Shown here in pieces: positions 37,101 to 44,737 of a stretch of DNA of 59,037 nt; position 1 is the first letter of the stretch, and the number at the start of each line of letters is the position of its first letter. The notes beneath the pieces were generated by a model that searched no databases, was not told the origin of the DNA, and saw nothing but the letters and a program-made list of their open reading frames with translations. This stretch comes from Treponema sp. (GTDB lineage Bacteria > Spirochaetota > Spirochaetia > Treponematales > Breznakiellaceae): contig WQXU01000016.1 in NCBI GenBank assembly GCA_009781635.1, positions 1-59,037 of the forward strand. Reading direction: 5' to 3'. Both the position numbers and the translations under genes were made by a program.

Positions 37101-38172
37101 TTTGGCAAGCGGGCAGATTAGTTATATTATTTCTACATCGGAAAAAGGCAGAGACCCTGCGCTGGATGACGTTAAGCTCCGAAGAAAGGCATGCTCTCTT
37201 GGCGTGCCCTGTTTAACATCAATTGATACGGCAAATGCGCTTGCAGACTCGCTGCTTTCCGATTACAGCGAAATAAATACAGAGCTCGTTGACATAAACA
37301 ATTTAAGAACCAGCCGTGTAAAAATTCCTTTTACAAAAATGCATGGAACAGGCAACGATCATATTTATATAAACTGTTTTGATTTTGATATCAATTCACC
37401 GGAATCTTTGTCTGCGCTGTTATCTGACAGGCATAAAGGAATCGGCGGTGACGGAGTTGTGCTTATTTTAAAATCCGATACTGCGGATGCGAAAATCAGG
37501 ATATTTGATCTTGACGGCAGCGAGGACAGCATAGGGGGCAATACTCTAAGATGCGTTGCAAAGTATCTTTTTGATAACGGCATTGTCAATAAACTGAACA
37601 TGCGCATAGAAACTCTAAGCGGTATAAGAGAAACAATTATTTCCACAAGGAATGGAAAGGTATCATCTGTAAAAGTAAATATGGGACGGGTTGAACTGCG
37701 GCCGGAAAAAATCCCCGTTAACCTGCCGGGCGATTGCGTTATTGCAAGACAGGTTGAAATCGGCGGAACAAATTATGCAGTCACATGTGTTTCGATGGGT
37801 AACCCGCATGCTGTAGTTTTTTGCCACAATTCCTCTGAAGGCGGCGTGGACAGAATAAATCTTGCCGCTATCGGACCGGTATTTGAAAACAATCCGCTGT
37901 TTCCGAACAGGGTGAATGTCGAGTTTGTGGAAATTATGGACAGGAACTTTTTAAAAATGCGAGTTTGGGAGCGCGGAAGCGGTGAAACGCAAGCCTGCGG
38001 TACCGGAGCCTGCGCCGCAGCGGTTGCTGCAGTTTTAAACGGTCATTGTGAAAAAGGCGCGGATATAAAAGTGCAGCTTCCCGGCGGTGAGCTTATCATA
38101 AATTACACAGGCGATGCAGTTTATATGACAGGCAATTGCGTTAAAATATACGATGGGGTTGTAGAAATATAA
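34132..38172 (+). CDS. carB: carbamoyl-phosphate synthase large subunit fused to a diaminopimelate epimerase-like domain
   Basis: One frame of about 1346 codons. Residues 1-1064 are a complete CarB of normal length: two ATP-grasp halves ('[20 protein letters not shown]' at the start, '[19 protein letters not shown]' near 535) and the C-terminal MGS-like domain ('[13 protein letters not shown]'). Residues 1065-1346 are a DapF domain: '[18 protein letters not shown]', '[11 protein letters not shown]', '[10 protein letters not shown]', '[20 protein letters not shown]'. The second catalytic Cys is present (residue 1289), but the first, normally in MCGNG, is Gly (residue 1135, '[10 protein letters not shown]', codon 37534-37536). 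No stop or start separates the two parts. CarB activity is expected; epimerase activity is doubtful. ATG 34132 has AAGGA upstream. Confidence 0.9.
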   Translation: [1346 protein letters not shown]

Positions 38173-38200
38173 AACCTGTATCTGTTTTTAAAACAACAGA

Positions 38201-38908
38201 CTAGCTTTGTTTTTTAAGGTTATCAAGATTGTGTTTGGCAGCAGTATGTTCCTGAATTGCCGCATGGTTGTACCACTCAAATGCCTTAAGAGAATTTTTA
38301 GGAACGCCGTTGCCTTGCTCATAACAGGATCCAAGATGATTCTGGGCCGGAGCATATCCGTTCTCCGCAGACTTTCTATACCATTCCAGCGCTTTCGCCA
38401 TATCCTTTGCTATTCCCTTGCCTTGCTCATAACATTCACCCATGTTGTATTGAGCAAATGCATTTCCCTGCAGTGCAGCTTTATGGAACCAGTTATACGC
38501 ATCTTCATAATCTCTTTGTACGCCATTGCCGTTGCTGTAGCAAAATCCCAGATTACCCTGGGCCGGAGCATACCCCTGCTTTGCTGACAAATAGTAATAT
38601 TCGACAGCTTTGTCTAAATTATGCTCTACTCCATTGCCGCTTTCATAACACCATCCCAGGTTACACTGAGCCGGCGCATAGCCTTGTTCAGCTGCTGCGC
38701 GGTAATATTCAACCGCTTTATTATAATTATGAGGTATACCCTGGCCTTTTTCATAACAAAATGCCAGATTACACTGAGCCGGCGCATACCCGAATTTGGC
38801 AGCAGAGCTAAAATATTCATAAGCCTGCGCAAAATCATTAAGCATTCCCGCCGCATTCCCCTTATTGTATAAATCAATTGCTTCTTTAATTGTTTTTTCG
38901 TCCGCCAT
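38201..38908 (-). CDS. Sel1-like repeat protein
   Basis: A 235-aa protein made of about six 36-residue Sel1 (SLR) helix pairs with the unit 'A..YY..AA.QGYAPAQ.NLG.CYE.GNGV'. Examples are 'GYAPAQCNLGWCYESGNGV' (about 75) and 'GNAFAQYNMGECYEQGKGI' (about 147). No signal peptide, so probably cytoplasmic. SLR proteins act as scaffolds; the partner is unknown. The ATG follows AAGGAG. The strong repeat at DNA level could allow change in unit number. It is convergent with carB-dapF, 28 bases apart. Confidence 0.88.
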   Translation of the reverse strand: MADEKTIKEAIDLYNKGNAAGMLNDFAQAYEYFSSAAKFGYAPAQCNLAFCYEKGQGIPHNYNKAVEYYRAAAEQGYAPAQCNLGWCYESGNGVEHNLDKAVEYYYLSAKQGYAPAQGNLGFCYSNGNGVQRDYEDAYNWFHKAALQGNAFAQYNMGECYEQGKGIAKDMAKALEWYRKSAENGYAPAQNHLGSCYEQGNGVPKNSLKAFEWYNHAAIQEHTAAKHNLDNLKKQS

Positions 38909-38953
38909 ATTAATTCTCCTTGTTTTTGTTTGTGTAAAGAGAGCTATTAATTT

Positions 38954-38983
38954 AGTATACTTTTAATAATTACATTATGTAAA
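38954..38983 (-). promoter_or_regulatory. predicted promoter of the Sel1-repeat gene
   Basis: On the minus strand TTTACA (38983-38978), an 18-base spacer and TATACT (38959-38954) point toward the gene starting at 38908. Confidence 0.4.
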
Positions 38984-39090
38984 CCTTATTCTTTTACTTT
39001 TTCAGGATTAACATAAATTTAATATATGAAAACTTTCCTTCATAATCTGTAGACAACAGGCTCTAATTAATGTTATACATATAAAGCATT

Positions 39091-41985
39091 ATGAGCAAAT
39101 TTATTTTCACAGTTGAGACAGAGGCATTCGAGGGCGTAAAAAGAACCGCAAGAAAAGTAGCTGCAGATTTTGAGAAAGTCAGCGGTACGCTTCCCTGTAT
39201 TGGAGAAAAGCTTCCGGCGGATACAAATAGCGGGGACAGTATTATTTTTGCAACACTGGGTAAAAGTCCGCTTGTTGACATGTTTATAAAAGAGGGAAAA
39301 TTCGATCCGTCCGCTATCCGCGGCAAGAGGGAAGTTTATCAGATAAAATTTATAAATGTTTCCGGAAACAATTTAAAAACATTGCTTATATGCGGAAGCG
39401 ATAAACGCGGAACAATTTACGGCATGTTTGCATTGTCTGAATATATCGGTGTTTCTCCCCTGCATTTCTGGGGCGATGTTGAGCCTGATAAAAACGAAAA
39501 TATTGAAATTACAGATAAAATTGAAACAATTTCCAAAGAGCCAAGCGTAAAATACCGCGGATTATTTATTAATGATGAATGGCCGTGTTTTGGAAGCTGG
39601 ACATTTTTGCATTTTGGCGGTTTCACAGCCGAGATGTACGATCATGTTTTTGAACTTTTGCTGCGTCTTAAAGGCAACTATCTTTGGCCTGCAATGTGGT
39701 CATCCTCGTTTGCTCTGGACGGTCCCGGAAAGCGCAGTGAGGAACTTGCAGATATCTACGGGATAGTTGTCGGCGCTTCTCATCATGAGCCATGCCTGCG
39801 CGCCAGCGAAGAATGGGATAGGGTCAGAGGAGTAAAATCCGTATACGGCAATGACTGGAATTATGAAAAAAACAAAAACGGCCTTTTAAAATATTGGGAA
39901 GACGGTTTAAGAAGAAGCGGCAAGTATGAGAAAATTATTATCATAGGCATGCGCGGAGAACGTGACAGTTCCATGCTGGATTACAACTCATCGCTTAAAG
40001 AAAATATTGACATATTAAAAGATATAATTAAAAACCAGCGCGATCTTATAAGAAAAAATGTTAATCCGGATATTGATTCTGTTCCTCAAATGCTGGCTTT
40101 CTATAAGGAAGTGGAAGAATATTACTACGGCAACGAACAGGTTGAAGGTTTAAAAGACTGGGATGAGCTTAACGGCGTTATATACATGCTTTGCGAAGAT
40201 AATTTCGGATTTGTCCGCACGCTGCCGGTGAAAGAAATCCGTGAGCGCAAGGGCGGTTTCGGCATGTATTATCATTTGGATTACCACGGAGGACCTGTTT
40301 CCTATGAGTGGATGCCCTCCACATCTTTTGAAAGAATATGGGATCAAATGAGCATGGCTTACGATTACGGAGCCAGAGAAGTATGGGTTATTAATGTCGG
40401 CGATCTGAAATTCAATGAAGTACCCTTTGCGTATTTTATGGAGCTTGCCTATGACTTTGAAAAATGGGGGACAAATTCAGCTAACAGCATTGATGAATAC
40501 ACTGAAATGTGGCTGAAAAAAACATTCCCGTCCGTTGATGAAGCAGTCCGTAAAAAGATGTCGCTCGTTCTTCACGGATATATCAGAATGAATGCAATGC
40601 GCCGGCCCGAAACACAGAATGCCGGTACCTATCATCCGTGCAATTATTTAGAGACGGACAGGATGCTTTCTCTTGCTGACAGCATTGATGCGTTAAATGA
40701 AGAAGTCCATTCAGAGCTTTCAAAAAATACAGAAAATGTAAAAACAGCTTATTATATATTAATATATTATCCGGCGAAGGCGAGCGTTAATTTGCTTAGG
40801 ATGAATTTGCTGGCAGGAAAAAACAGGCATTATGCATATCAGGGAAAAAAAGCCGCCAATGATTATGCGGCGCTTGTTACAGAATGTATTGAAAAAGACC
40901 GCGCATTATCCGAAGAACTGGCATTATTCAGAAACGGCAAATGGAAGGGCATGGAACTTGAACAGCATATTGGTTTTGTAAAATGGAACGAGGATAACTG
41001 CAGGTATCCGCTGCGTATTCAGGTTGAACCTGCGTACAAACCCCGTATGATTTTATCACGAAAAGACAACGAAAGAATTTATGCCAAAAATTACGGGAAC
41101 CCGGAAAAAATAAAAGTTGATGATTTTCTTTATGCAGGAAATGACATTGTTATTATAGAAATTGCCAATGATGGAATTGGCAGCATTGATTATGTTATCC
41201 AGACAGACAAAGAGTGCGAATGGCTTGAAATTGACATTGCTTCAAACAACGGCAAAGGTGTTTTAAAAGGAACTGTAGAGTCTCAGGATGATATTATACT
41301 TCGCTGTAACAGGCAAAAGCTTGCATGTAAGTCTCCTTCTGGAGAGATTCAAACAACACAGATATTTGTAAAAGACAACGAAACAACTGTAGCAATCGAA
41401 GTAAAAGCAAAAACCATTAATACGGAAAATCTGCTTCCTATGACATTTTTGAATAACAAGGGTGTAATAACCATGGAAGCAAATCACTTTTGCAATAAAA
41501 AAGATGCAGGTGGCAGCGGTTTTATTGAACTTAAAAATTACGGCAGAAGCGGCTGCGGCATGAAGGTTTTTCCAACCACCGTTAATTTCAGCGATGATGA
41601 AGAAAAGCCCGTTCTTACATACCGGTTTTTAATAGAAGAAACCGGTGAACATATTGTTGAGGTATGGACAACGCCGGTAAACTCTGTGCAGCAAAACAGT
41701 CCGCTGCGGTTTTTACTTTATAGTTCACAGGACAAGCAGATTATCACTTCTGTATCCAGCGACTTCAAAGCAGGAAGCCCGCAGGACAGAGAGTGGAGCA
41801 AGGGCGTACTTGATAATATACGTGTTAACAAAACATCTTTTACATTTGAAAAAGGCATTCGTGAAATTTCCGTTGGCGCGCTTGAAGCCGGGCTTGTGCT
41901 TGAAAGAATCCTTATTTACAAAAAAGGCATAGAGCCTTTAATGTCATATCTTGGACCGCCTGAGAGTTTCTTCGTAAAACCTTAA
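39091..41985 (+). CDS. GH115 xylan alpha-glucuronidase-like enzyme
   Basis: A 964-aa protein of the GH115 type, enzymes that remove (4-O-methyl-)glucuronic acid from xylan. Family blocks: 'IIFATLGKSPLVDMFI' (about 50), 'ICGSDKRGTIYGMFALSEYI' (about 100), 'FINDEWPCFGSW' (about 155), 'LKGNYLWPAMWSSSFALDG' (about 192), 'GVVVGASHHEPCLRASEEW'-like block (about 225), 'IIIGMRGERDSSM' (about 290), 'YYHLDYHGGPVSYEWMPS' (about 390) and a beta-rich C-terminal domain ending 'EAGLVLERILIYKKG'. No signal peptide is visible, so the enzyme probably acts inside the cell on imported aldouronic acids, which is an inference. No strong ribosome site precedes ATG 39091. It overlaps the convergent GGDEF gene by four bases. 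Confidence 0.9.
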   Translation: MSKFIFTVETEAFEGVKRTARKVAADFEKVSGTLPCIGEKLPADTNSGDSIIFATLGKSPLVDMFIKEGKFDPSAIRGKREVYQIKFINVSGNNLKTLLICGSDKRGTIYGMFALSEYIGVSPLHFWGDVEPDKNENIEITDKIETISKEPSVKYRGLFINDEWPCFGSWTFLHFGGFTAEMYDHVFELLLRLKGNYLWPAMWSSSFALDGPGKRSEELADIYGIVVGASHHEPCLRASEEWDRVRGVKSVYGNDWNYEKNKNGLLKYWEDGLRRSGKYEKIIIIGMRGERDSSMLDYNSSLKENIDILKDIIKNQRDLIRKNVNPDIDSVPQMLAFYKEVEEYYYGNEQVEGLKDWDELNGVIYMLCEDNFGFVRTLPVKEIRERKGGFGMYYHLDYHGGPVSYEWMPSTSFERIWDQMSMAYDYGAREVWVINVGDLKFNEVPFAYFMELAYDFEKWGTNSANSIDEYTEMWLKKTFPSVDEAVRKKMSLVLHGYIRMNAMRRPETQNAGTYHPCNYLETDRMLSLADSIDALNEEVHSELSKNTENVKTAYYILIYYPAKASVNLLRMNLLAGKNRHYAYQGKKAANDYAALVTECIEKDRALSEELALFRNGKWKGMELEQHIGFVKWNEDNCRYPLRIQVEPAYKPRMILSRKDNERIYAKNYGNPEKIKVDDFLYAGNDIVIIEIANDGIGSIDYVIQTDKECEWLEIDIASNNGKGVLKGTVESQDDIILRCNRQKLACKSPSGEIQTTQIFVKDNETTVAIEVKAKTINTENLLPMTFLNNKGVITMEANHFCNKKDAGGSGFIELKNYGRSGCGMKVFPTTVNFSDDEEKPVLTYRFLIEETGEHIVEVWTTPVNSVQQNSPLRFLLYSSQDKQIITSVSSDFKAGSPQDREWSKGVLDNIRVNKTSFTFEKGIREISVGALEAGLVLERILIYKKGIEPLMSYLGPPESFFVKP

Positions 41986-43604
41986 CACGGATCAAAACAT
42001 TCAAACGTATACTGGTTGCGTCCGTTATTTTTGGATTTATATAATGCAGCATCGGCGCGTTTAACATAATCGCTTTCTTCGTGCGAATGTTTTACAATGC
42101 CCGTTGTTCCGCCTATGGAAACAGTTACATATTTTGCAGTGTCGCTGTTTTCATGGGGTATATTGCATTCGCTGATACTGTTAAGTAATTTTTCTGCAAT
42201 TAAAAGCGCGCCGTTTTCATCAGTATTCGGCAACACAACAACAAATTCTTCTCCGCCGTACCTTGCGGCAAAATCATCGTCTCTTGTTATATTTCTGGAA
42301 ATAATTGCCGCAACTTTTCTGAGGCAGTTATCGCCCATATCATGCCCGTATGTGTCGTTGAATTTTTTAAAGAAATCAATGTCCAGCATAAGCAGGCTGA
42401 GTTTTCCGCCTGTACGGGACAGAGACTTGATAATTTTTTTCATGCTCCCGTCAAAAAACCGCCTGTTGTAGAGTCCTGTTAGCTGATCTATTACTGTCAT
42501 ATTAAGGAATTTCCCCAATGTTTCAATTTCGTTTTTGTTTTTGGCTTCGTTATACCATTTCAAGTCCCAATCAGATGAAATTTGACCAATTGATTTTATT
42601 ATCTGATTTAAAGGTTCCAGTAATTTTGCTACAAAAATATTAAAAATAGTAAAGACGGATAAAATAACAATTATCATCACGCCGAAAAGGATTGTCATTC
42701 TGGTGTTAAGGGCTTCCCCTATGTAAAACGAATGAACTGCGGTTACATACCAGTCTAAAGCGCTGATTGTGCCAAGAACGGCTATACCTTTTTCATCTAT
42801 TGTATCGAAATATATAATCTCCTCATCTTTTAATTTTAAACTTTGAGAAAAGATTTCTTCTCCGATAAGGCCGTGTCTGTCTTTTATATTAACCTTGTTT
42901 TTCACAAGATTAATGTCACGCGCTCCTGTAATCTCGCCGGCAAGATTAAAAAAATACAGTTGAGCGTTTCCCGTATAGTGAATGTATATGTCGTTAATGA
43001 AATCTGATAAATTTATACCGGTTCCGACAATACCGACAGGAATATTTTCAATATTGAATACCGGAGCGTTAATCCAGAGATTTGTTACGTTAAGATCGGG
43101 ATTATAATTTATATTTAAATTATACAAGTCTGTTTCATAGAGAGTCATGTTATACCAGTAATTTTCAGGGCTGTCAGGATCAATTGTGTACTGCTCATGG
43201 AGAGTTGAGTAAAATATGTTATCCTTGTCATTAACCCAGAAAATTGATTTTCCCACCAATGCGCGGCAGTATGAATTTAATTCGTCAAAAGCCAGATCTT
43301 TCAGTTCAGAATCGTAGGGATTGTCAAAATATTTTACTATTATCGGCGAGTCAGCCATTTTAAGAACAATGGCAATTTCCGCATTAACAGATGCTTCCAG
43401 TCTGAGACGTTCAAGCTCTACGGTTTTCATAAGTTCATACCCGGAATTCTGGTGAAGAATCTGTTCCATTAAAATAACGAAAGCAATGCTGCTTACAGTA
43501 AAAATAAGCAGAAAAAGGATGCAGGAGAAAACAATAAAACTTCTTTTCATGGAAGTTTGGCGTTTCTGTGAAACTGGTATTGTAAAAATATTTTTCAATG
43601 CCAT
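41982..43604 (-). CDS. Cache-domain diguanylate cyclase
   Basis: A 540-aa membrane protein making c-di-GMP. Membrane helix (about 20-45), periplasmic dCache-like region (about 50-300), second helix (about 305-330, 'ILFGVMIIVILSVFTIFNIF'), linker and GGDEF domain (about 370-535). The active site is 'RYGGEEFVVVLP'; five residues upstream lies 'RDDD', a proper RxxD inhibitory site, so product feedback is expected. 'DIDFFKKFNDTYGHDMGD' is also intact. The ligand of the Cache domain is unknown. It is the natural counterpart of the HD-GYP enzyme at 23.4 kb, though not linked to it. Confidence 0.92.
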   Translation of the reverse strand: MALKNIFTIPVSQKRQTSMKRSFIVFSCILFLLIFTVSSIAFVILMEQILHQNSGYELMKTVELERLRLEASVNAEIAIVLKMADSPIIVKYFDNPYDSELKDLAFDELNSYCRALVGKSIFWVNDKDNIFYSTLHEQYTIDPDSPENYWYNMTLYETDLYNLNINYNPDLNVTNLWINAPVFNIENIPVGIVGTGINLSDFINDIYIHYTGNAQLYFFNLAGEITGARDINLVKNKVNIKDRHGLIGEEIFSQSLKLKDEEIIYFDTIDEKGIAVLGTISALDWYVTAVHSFYIGEALNTRMTILFGVMIIVILSVFTIFNIFVAKLLEPLNQIIKSIGQISSDWDLKWYNEAKNKNEIETLGKFLNMTVIDQLTGLYNRRFFDGSMKKIIKSLSRTGGKLSLLMLDIDFFKKFNDTYGHDMGDNCLRKVAAIISRNITRDDDFAARYGGEEFVVVLPNTDENGALLIAEKLLNSISECNIPHENSDTAKYVTVSIGGTTGIVKHSHEESDYVKRADAALYKSKNNGRNQYTFECFDPC

Positions 43605-43725
43605 ATTGTTTATCCAAAATTTTATATAATTAAATATATACTATATAACTATTATGTTCAATAAAAAATTTGTAGTATATTATTGTAAAGCGTAATTTTT
43701 TGGAATATGTTGCTAAAGTATATAA

Positions 43726-43986
43726 TTAACCGGCTTCAGCAAACGGCAATACCTCGATCCTGTCGTCAGGATGTATCTTTGTATCCAGTCCACCTGTCAT
43801 CATAAGCCCCTTGCCGTTAACAAGAAAGAAACAGGTTTCTTCGCCCAGTAAAAAATCTTTTAATTTCTCTCCGTAGTAATTGCAAAGTTCATCAATGAGT
43901 CCGCGTATGCTTGCGCAGTCTTTTGCATCAAAAAACCTGTCGCCGTTTGTATAATCAAGCGCATTGCCGTAAAATAATACTTTCAT
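43726..43986 (-). CDS. MoaD/ThiS-like sulfur-carrier protein
   Basis: About 86 aa, last gene of the tungsten-oxidoreductase operon. Ubiquitin-like fold features: 'MKVLFYGNALDYTNG' at the start, 'FFLVNGKGLMMTGGLDTKIH' and the end 'DDRIEVLPFAEAG'. Carriers of this class donate sulfur from a C-terminal Gly-Gly that is adenylated by a ThiF/MoeB partner, but this one ends Ala-Gly. The start ATG overlaps the stop of the ThiF-like gene (ATGA), so the two are coupled. An upstream in-frame ATG at 44022 would lie inside that gene and lacks support. A role in the molybdo/tungstopterin of the neighbouring oxidoreductase is inferred. Confidence 0.82.
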   Translation of the reverse strand: MKVLFYGNALDYTNGDRFFDAKDCASIRGLIDELCNYYGEKLKDFLLGEETCFFLVNGKGLMMTGGLDTKIHPDDRIEVLPFAEAG

Positions 43987-44717
43987 TTTAGACTCCCGGT
44001 TAGAGGACTGCACACAGGACATTTTTCATTTCGTTTTATCTCTGTATAATTAATGCTCATGCGCTGGCCGTCATATATCAGCAATTTATTTATTAAGGGG
44101 TTTGGCATTTCAAGCAGCGTTAAAAGCGCGGTATTGGCCTGGATTGTTCCAATAAGGCCCGCAGTTGTCCCTATAACGCCATATGTTTTTGTCTTTATCC
44201 TTTTTTCCGGAAATATACAATTGAGGCATGGCGTATCAGGCGGATTTGAAAACATGATGCAGCCGGAAAATTCGTTTATGCCGCCGTCAATGTACGGAAG
44301 GTTTAATGATACACAGGCTCTGTTTATTGATGAACGTGTTTCAAACGAGTCTGCCGCGCCGATAATAATATCATAACCTGTGATGATTTTTTTTGCATTC
44401 AGATCAGTCAGACGTTCATTGTACCTGATTATTTCGATCTCATTGTTAAGCCTGGAAAGTTTTTCCCCTGCGGAGTCTGCCTTGGATCTTCCGATGTCAT
44501 TGCTGTAATGTAAAAACTGACGGTTTAAATTACTTAGCGCTGCAGTGTCAGAATCAACAATACCCAATCGTCCAATCCCTGCCATAGCAAGATATACAAG
44601 GACAGGAGAACCAAGCCCGCCGGCGCCAATAACAATAACAGATGAGCGCGCAAGTTTACTCTGCCCCTTGCTGCCTATTTGCTTAATTATTGTCTGCCTT
44701 GCATAGCGATCGTTCAA
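43983..44717 (-). CDS. ThiF/MoeB-family adenylyltransferase
   Basis: About 244 aa. Activates the C-terminus of a MoaD/ThiS-type carrier with ATP. Motifs: 'MNDRYARQTIIKQIGSKG' at the start, 'VIGAGGLGSPVLVYLAMAG' (about 30), 'VDSDTAALSNLNRQFLHY' (about 53), 'DIIIGAADSFETR' (about 118) and zinc Cys pairs 'CLNC' (about 165) and 'CPVC' (about 237). The TTG at 44717 is taken as start because AGGAG lies five bases upstream and the family N-terminus follows; an earlier TTG at 44741 overlaps the AOR stop. Its end overlaps the carrier gene by ATGA. It cannot be told from sequence whether it serves molybdopterin or thiamine, but context favours the former. Confidence 0.9.
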   Translation of the reverse strand: MNDRYARQTIIKQIGSKGQSKLARSSVIVIGAGGLGSPVLVYLAMAGIGRLGIVDSDTAALSNLNRQFLHYSNDIGRSKADSAGEKLSRLNNEIEIIRYNERLTDLNAKKIITGYDIIIGAADSFETRSSINRACVSLNLPYIDGGINEFSGCIMFSNPPDTPCLNCIFPEKRIKTKTYGVIGTTAGLIGTIQANTALLTLLEMPNPLINKLLIYDGQRMSINYTEIKRNEKCPVCSPLTGSLK

Positions 44718-44737
44718 TGCTTCTCCTGTGTGAGCAA

